NCBI GenBank assembly: GCA_029204225.1
Contig: CM055092.1
Span: 76,951,679-77,015,678, forward strand
Length of the DNA: 64,000 bases
From: Diphasiastrum complanatum
Taxonomy: Eukaryota; Streptophyta; Lycopodiopsida; Lycopodiales; Lycopodiaceae
Direction of reading: 5' to 3'
Below, piece after piece: positions 60,868 through 64,000 of this stretch (its first letter is position 1; every line of letters starts with the position of its first letter). A program made the position numbers and the translations under genes. The notes under the pieces were generated by a model, which was given only the letters and a program-made list of their open reading frames with translations, was not told the DNA's origin and ran no database searches.

Positions 60868-63056
60868 CCCAAAGCAGAAGACTGCATGTGACAGATTAAC
60901 GAATAAGGGTTACGGCAAGAGCCATAGCTAAAAGACCGGCCGCAAAGGAATAATACGCTCACAAAATGGCTCCTGATCCATTTCTGATTTACCAGTTCAG
61001 GATACCTCTATAATGCACCATGCTCTCTGCCCAGATTCGAGTGGCACCTATACTCATAGAAGCTGCTAAATGGCAGGCTTTTTAGTTAACTCTTCAGGTG
61101 GAGAATCACTTGATTATTGACGTTGCAGGCAAATAAGCCATAGAGTTAATTATTATCAAGTCGTGAAGCTCGACTGAAACAAGTTATTTGGTGAAGCTAA
61201 ATAGTGACTGCATTGCTCACTGCATTGCGTTCATGTCAGAATCAACAAATGTAATGAGCAGATTACATATGAGATTTTTTTGATGTTATAAATGAAACGA
61301 GAAATCAATGCACAAATAGCTTCGTTTTCATACACTCAGAGGCAAATTATCACATAAAGCAGAATAGAAATAGCATGTATGTACAAAAGCAACAACACCC
61401 ACTAGTCCTTACAAAGCAAGAAGTACATATGGATACTCAATCAAAGGATATGCATGTAGTGTACAAAGATTCTCATATTAGTACTCACGAGGCTCTAAAT
61501 TTTCATTTGGTTCAAAGATGGATTCAGTTCAACCATCAACCAAATGACCTTCGTGCACCATGTAAACAACTTAACATCACCATCTACTCTTTTCTCTCTC
61601 ACCTACCAAATTATGATGAGTGTGACAATCGTTCACTTATTTCTTCATCTATAAGGATCAATAGCTTTTCTGCATATTAGTAATTATTTTTTGATCAGGA
61701 TTATCCCATCTTGATATTATTCATGACTTGAAGTCTAGGAAATTTCAAAACAATACTATGGATTCTAGGTATCATGGGTCCATTGCAAACCATAGATGTG
61801 GCCACACATGGTGAGTGGCCCACGCATGGTGAGTTGGTGTATCATGCTTCTATTGGGCTTGCCCTCCTAAGTTAGATTCTCCATAATTCCATGAGTTCAT
61901 AATACCAAGAAGTATTAAATACCATAAATATTCCCGCATGTGGTGAGTGAGTGTATTGTACTTCAATCTGGCTCGTCCACGTCCCATGTTCAATTATGTG
62001 TTATCCTACAAGTTGTTATGCAATGAAGCATTGCATACAATAAAGTCCATTTTTATTGATTGTCTTGGATTTGTGTTGTTCTAAGACTAGGATAAGTACT
62101 AAGTAGAATATTACTCATCTAATGGTGTATGATTAAGTACGATAATATCGTGCATCTTATCCATTTTGGCATTGAAGTCTTACAACTTAAACTTCCAAGA
62201 AAGTCACTAAATGATGGTACATGTAACATGACTTTCTTGCTAGAAATTTTGGGGGTGCCTAGAAAAAACCTTCGCTTGGTAATCTCATAGAAGATGTTAT
62301 GTGGATTGAAATTTTGAAATGCAACACCTTAAATTATGTAGTAAAACATCCAAGCAAACAACTTCCATGTAAAACAACTCAATGTCAACTAACTATAATT
62401 AATTTGTGTATGAATGTAGCAAGATTTGCTTGCAATGAAAATTTTATTTACGAAAACATTTTCCAGGATAATCAAGCATGAGTTTGTTATTGGAGGATGA
62501 TTAAGAATCAATGGATGTTACAAGATTTTTGTAGCAATCTTTAACGAGGATTCTAGTCACAATAACCTAGATGGGAAATCTATTCAGACTCGATGTTAGG
62601 ACAATTTCTCTCCATCGGAATCAATATTGCTTAAGAAGAAAATGATAAAACTAGAATATAGTACGACTATCTTATAGTGTCCTGTTGTCGTGAGGATGGT
62701 TGGACATTTTCAAAATCTAATCCTAAATCAATGATCCCAAGTATGTTTCACCAACCAAACCATACCCTTTAAGGCTAATAGAGGTTTTCCACACCTCCAG
62801 AGGTATAGCCTACAAAGTAGTGTAGCTCTGTTCTAACATATGTATGACATACAACCTTTACTATAGTTTAATGGTATCTTGCTCTCTTTTGGAGTAGTTA
62901 AGCTACTTTTCTATTGTACTCAATCCGTGGATCTCTTCTATATCTCTAATGATATTGTTTAGATTTTCTAAGACGTACTCACACAATGTATCAAGTACTC
63001 CCAATCGCAGCTCCATATATCAAGTAGAAATTTTTAGTGGCCCCAGGGGTTTGGAC
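60868..63056. other. AT-rich spacer, nothing recognised
   Basis: Only short frames without domains. Phrases such as CATGGTGAGTGG recur around 61800-61950. No gene is supported. Confidence 0.45.
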
Positions 63057-63541
63057 TGTTAGAGGGTGCCTTGGACATTGGAGTCGGACCTAACTTGGAT
63101 AATAGTGGAATAGGACGATGGGGTCAATTGACCACCTGCACGCGATATTAGCATGTGTGTTGCATTTATGTATAAACTTGAATGTACATGCATTGTGATT
63201 TTGCATGGGTCTTAGCAATAATAGGTTAGGGGTTTCTATATGTAGTAGACATGCATGGGAGATTGGCATGATCTGATAGGTGGCTCCCATGTGGATTCTG
63301 TGCATGGGCAGGTGGGGTAGGTTCTATGCTCTATATATACCCTCACCCATGTCTATGGGGATCACAAAGAATCTTACGGTCATTATGTTGTTGGACTGTG
63401 AAGCGCTTATCTTGTGATTTTGCCTATCTCTTGGATTGCTCAGTTGCTAAATCGGTCTATGATGGGATGGTTTTGTCTGCTGCACTCTTCCTTTTTGTTC
63501 TTGGAGCTCTATCTCAATTTGGAGTCTTCAAGATGTTTTAT
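63057..63541 (+). mobile_element. Probable 5' LTR at the right edge
   Basis: TGTTAGAGGGTGCC at 63057 (63057 is the T) starts a block with a TATA-like CTCTATATATACCC (about 63328). It runs to a tRNA-Met-type primer site at 63542. The LTR end does not show a clear CA, and the element interior continues beyond the window. Confidence 0.45.
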
Positions 63542-63553
63542 TGGTATCAGCGC
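63542..63553 (+). promoter_or_regulatory. Primer binding site, tRNA-Met type
   Basis: TGGTATCAGCGC differs by one base from the TGGTATCAGAGC primer site at 54770. The sequence after it is AT-rich leader with no gag before the window ends. Confidence 0.6.
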
Positions 63554-63726
63554 AATGGTGGAGTTAGAATAGCAATAATCAATGTGTATTTCTACAACTA
63601 CTTTCTAAGTTTGACAATACACTTTAATTGAGTTCTAGAGTTATCGGGCCATTGGTTGTGAGATTGATCTCAAATTGTGTTTGCTAGATCTCATAAGGAG
63701 TTGGATTCACTTTCAAGTATCATTCT

Positions 63727-63728
<2 letters not shown>

Positions 63729-63814
<86 letters not shown>
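63729..63814. repeat. (GA)n microsatellite
   Basis: About 86 bp of pure GA, downstream of the primer site and so possibly within a retroelement leader. Confidence 0.98.
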
Positions 63815-63817
<3 letters not shown>

Positions 63818-64000
63818 GCATATCTGTTGATTCAAACGTAGTGGTGTAAAGAGCTTGATTGTTAAAAGAGTAGCAGTGGTTGAGCTTGTATAAATTGTCA
63901 CTTCTTCTCCCAAAAGCTAGAGTTTTTCGGGACTTTCAAAGATTGTACAGCCATTTGTGTCAAATTCAACCCTCCGACCTGAATTAGTGATTTTACTAAC

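Noticed and set aside
61375-61680. 101-codon plus-strand open frame
   Set aside because: No recognisable domain, no gene context, and a length expected by chance in this much spacer.

Overview
This is eukaryotic nuclear DNA from a land plant with a repeat-rich genome. It holds plant Ty1/copia and Ty3/gypsy retroelements and two plant-type genes with GT-AG introns: a CYP85-clan cytochrome P450 and a type III polyketide synthase of the chalcone synthase family. The species cannot be fixed from the sequence; a fern, other seedless plant or gymnosperm would fit. No bacterial, organellar, rRNA, tRNA or CRISPR locus was recognised.

Layout. 0-8.9 kb: a strikingly regular array of seven 17-bp palindromes (1630-1892), a decayed copia gag/protease fragment (3.2-4.3 kb), a hairpin-rich repeat (5.1-5.6 kb), a solo LTR whose empty-site counterpart lies at 165-360, and a minus-strand copia integrase fragment. 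8.9-13.5 kb: a decayed gypsy element E (RNase H, integrase, 3' extra ORF). 14.2-17.8 kb: a copia pol with a probable 3' LTR. 17.8-21.6 kb: unrecognised DNA and a long CT microsatellite.

21.6-41.1 kb is a nest of four gypsy elements, called D, A, B and C here. D is the oldest. C (29386-33211, TSD TCAAG) sits inside D. A (LTRs about 1265 bp, TSD TTCAC) and B (LTRs about 522 bp, TSD TGAAG) each have their two ends on opposite strands. One inversion with breakpoints near 27.2-27.5 kb and 39.64 kb puts both elements, both pairs of target duplications and the broken D reading frame back in order.

41.8-52.6 kb is the gene-bearing part: a solo LTR with perfect TSD, then a nine-exon P450 gene (43275-47432, 469 codons with every splice phase consistent), a gag fragment, and a convergent two-exon chalcone synthase-like gene (52309 to 50989, minus) that carries a one-base frameshift just before its conserved C-terminal loop. 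54.0-64 kb: a copia 5' LTR, primer site and gag that runs straight into a roughly 700-bp minisatellite, a copia RT fragment, foldback and tandem repeats, an intact unrecognised 400-residue ORF (59665-60867), and a probable LTR and primer site at the right edge.

Only the P450, the polyketide synthase and possibly the 400-residue ORF are candidate host genes. Nearly everything else is retroelement debris, tandem repeats or unassigned AT-rich spacer.
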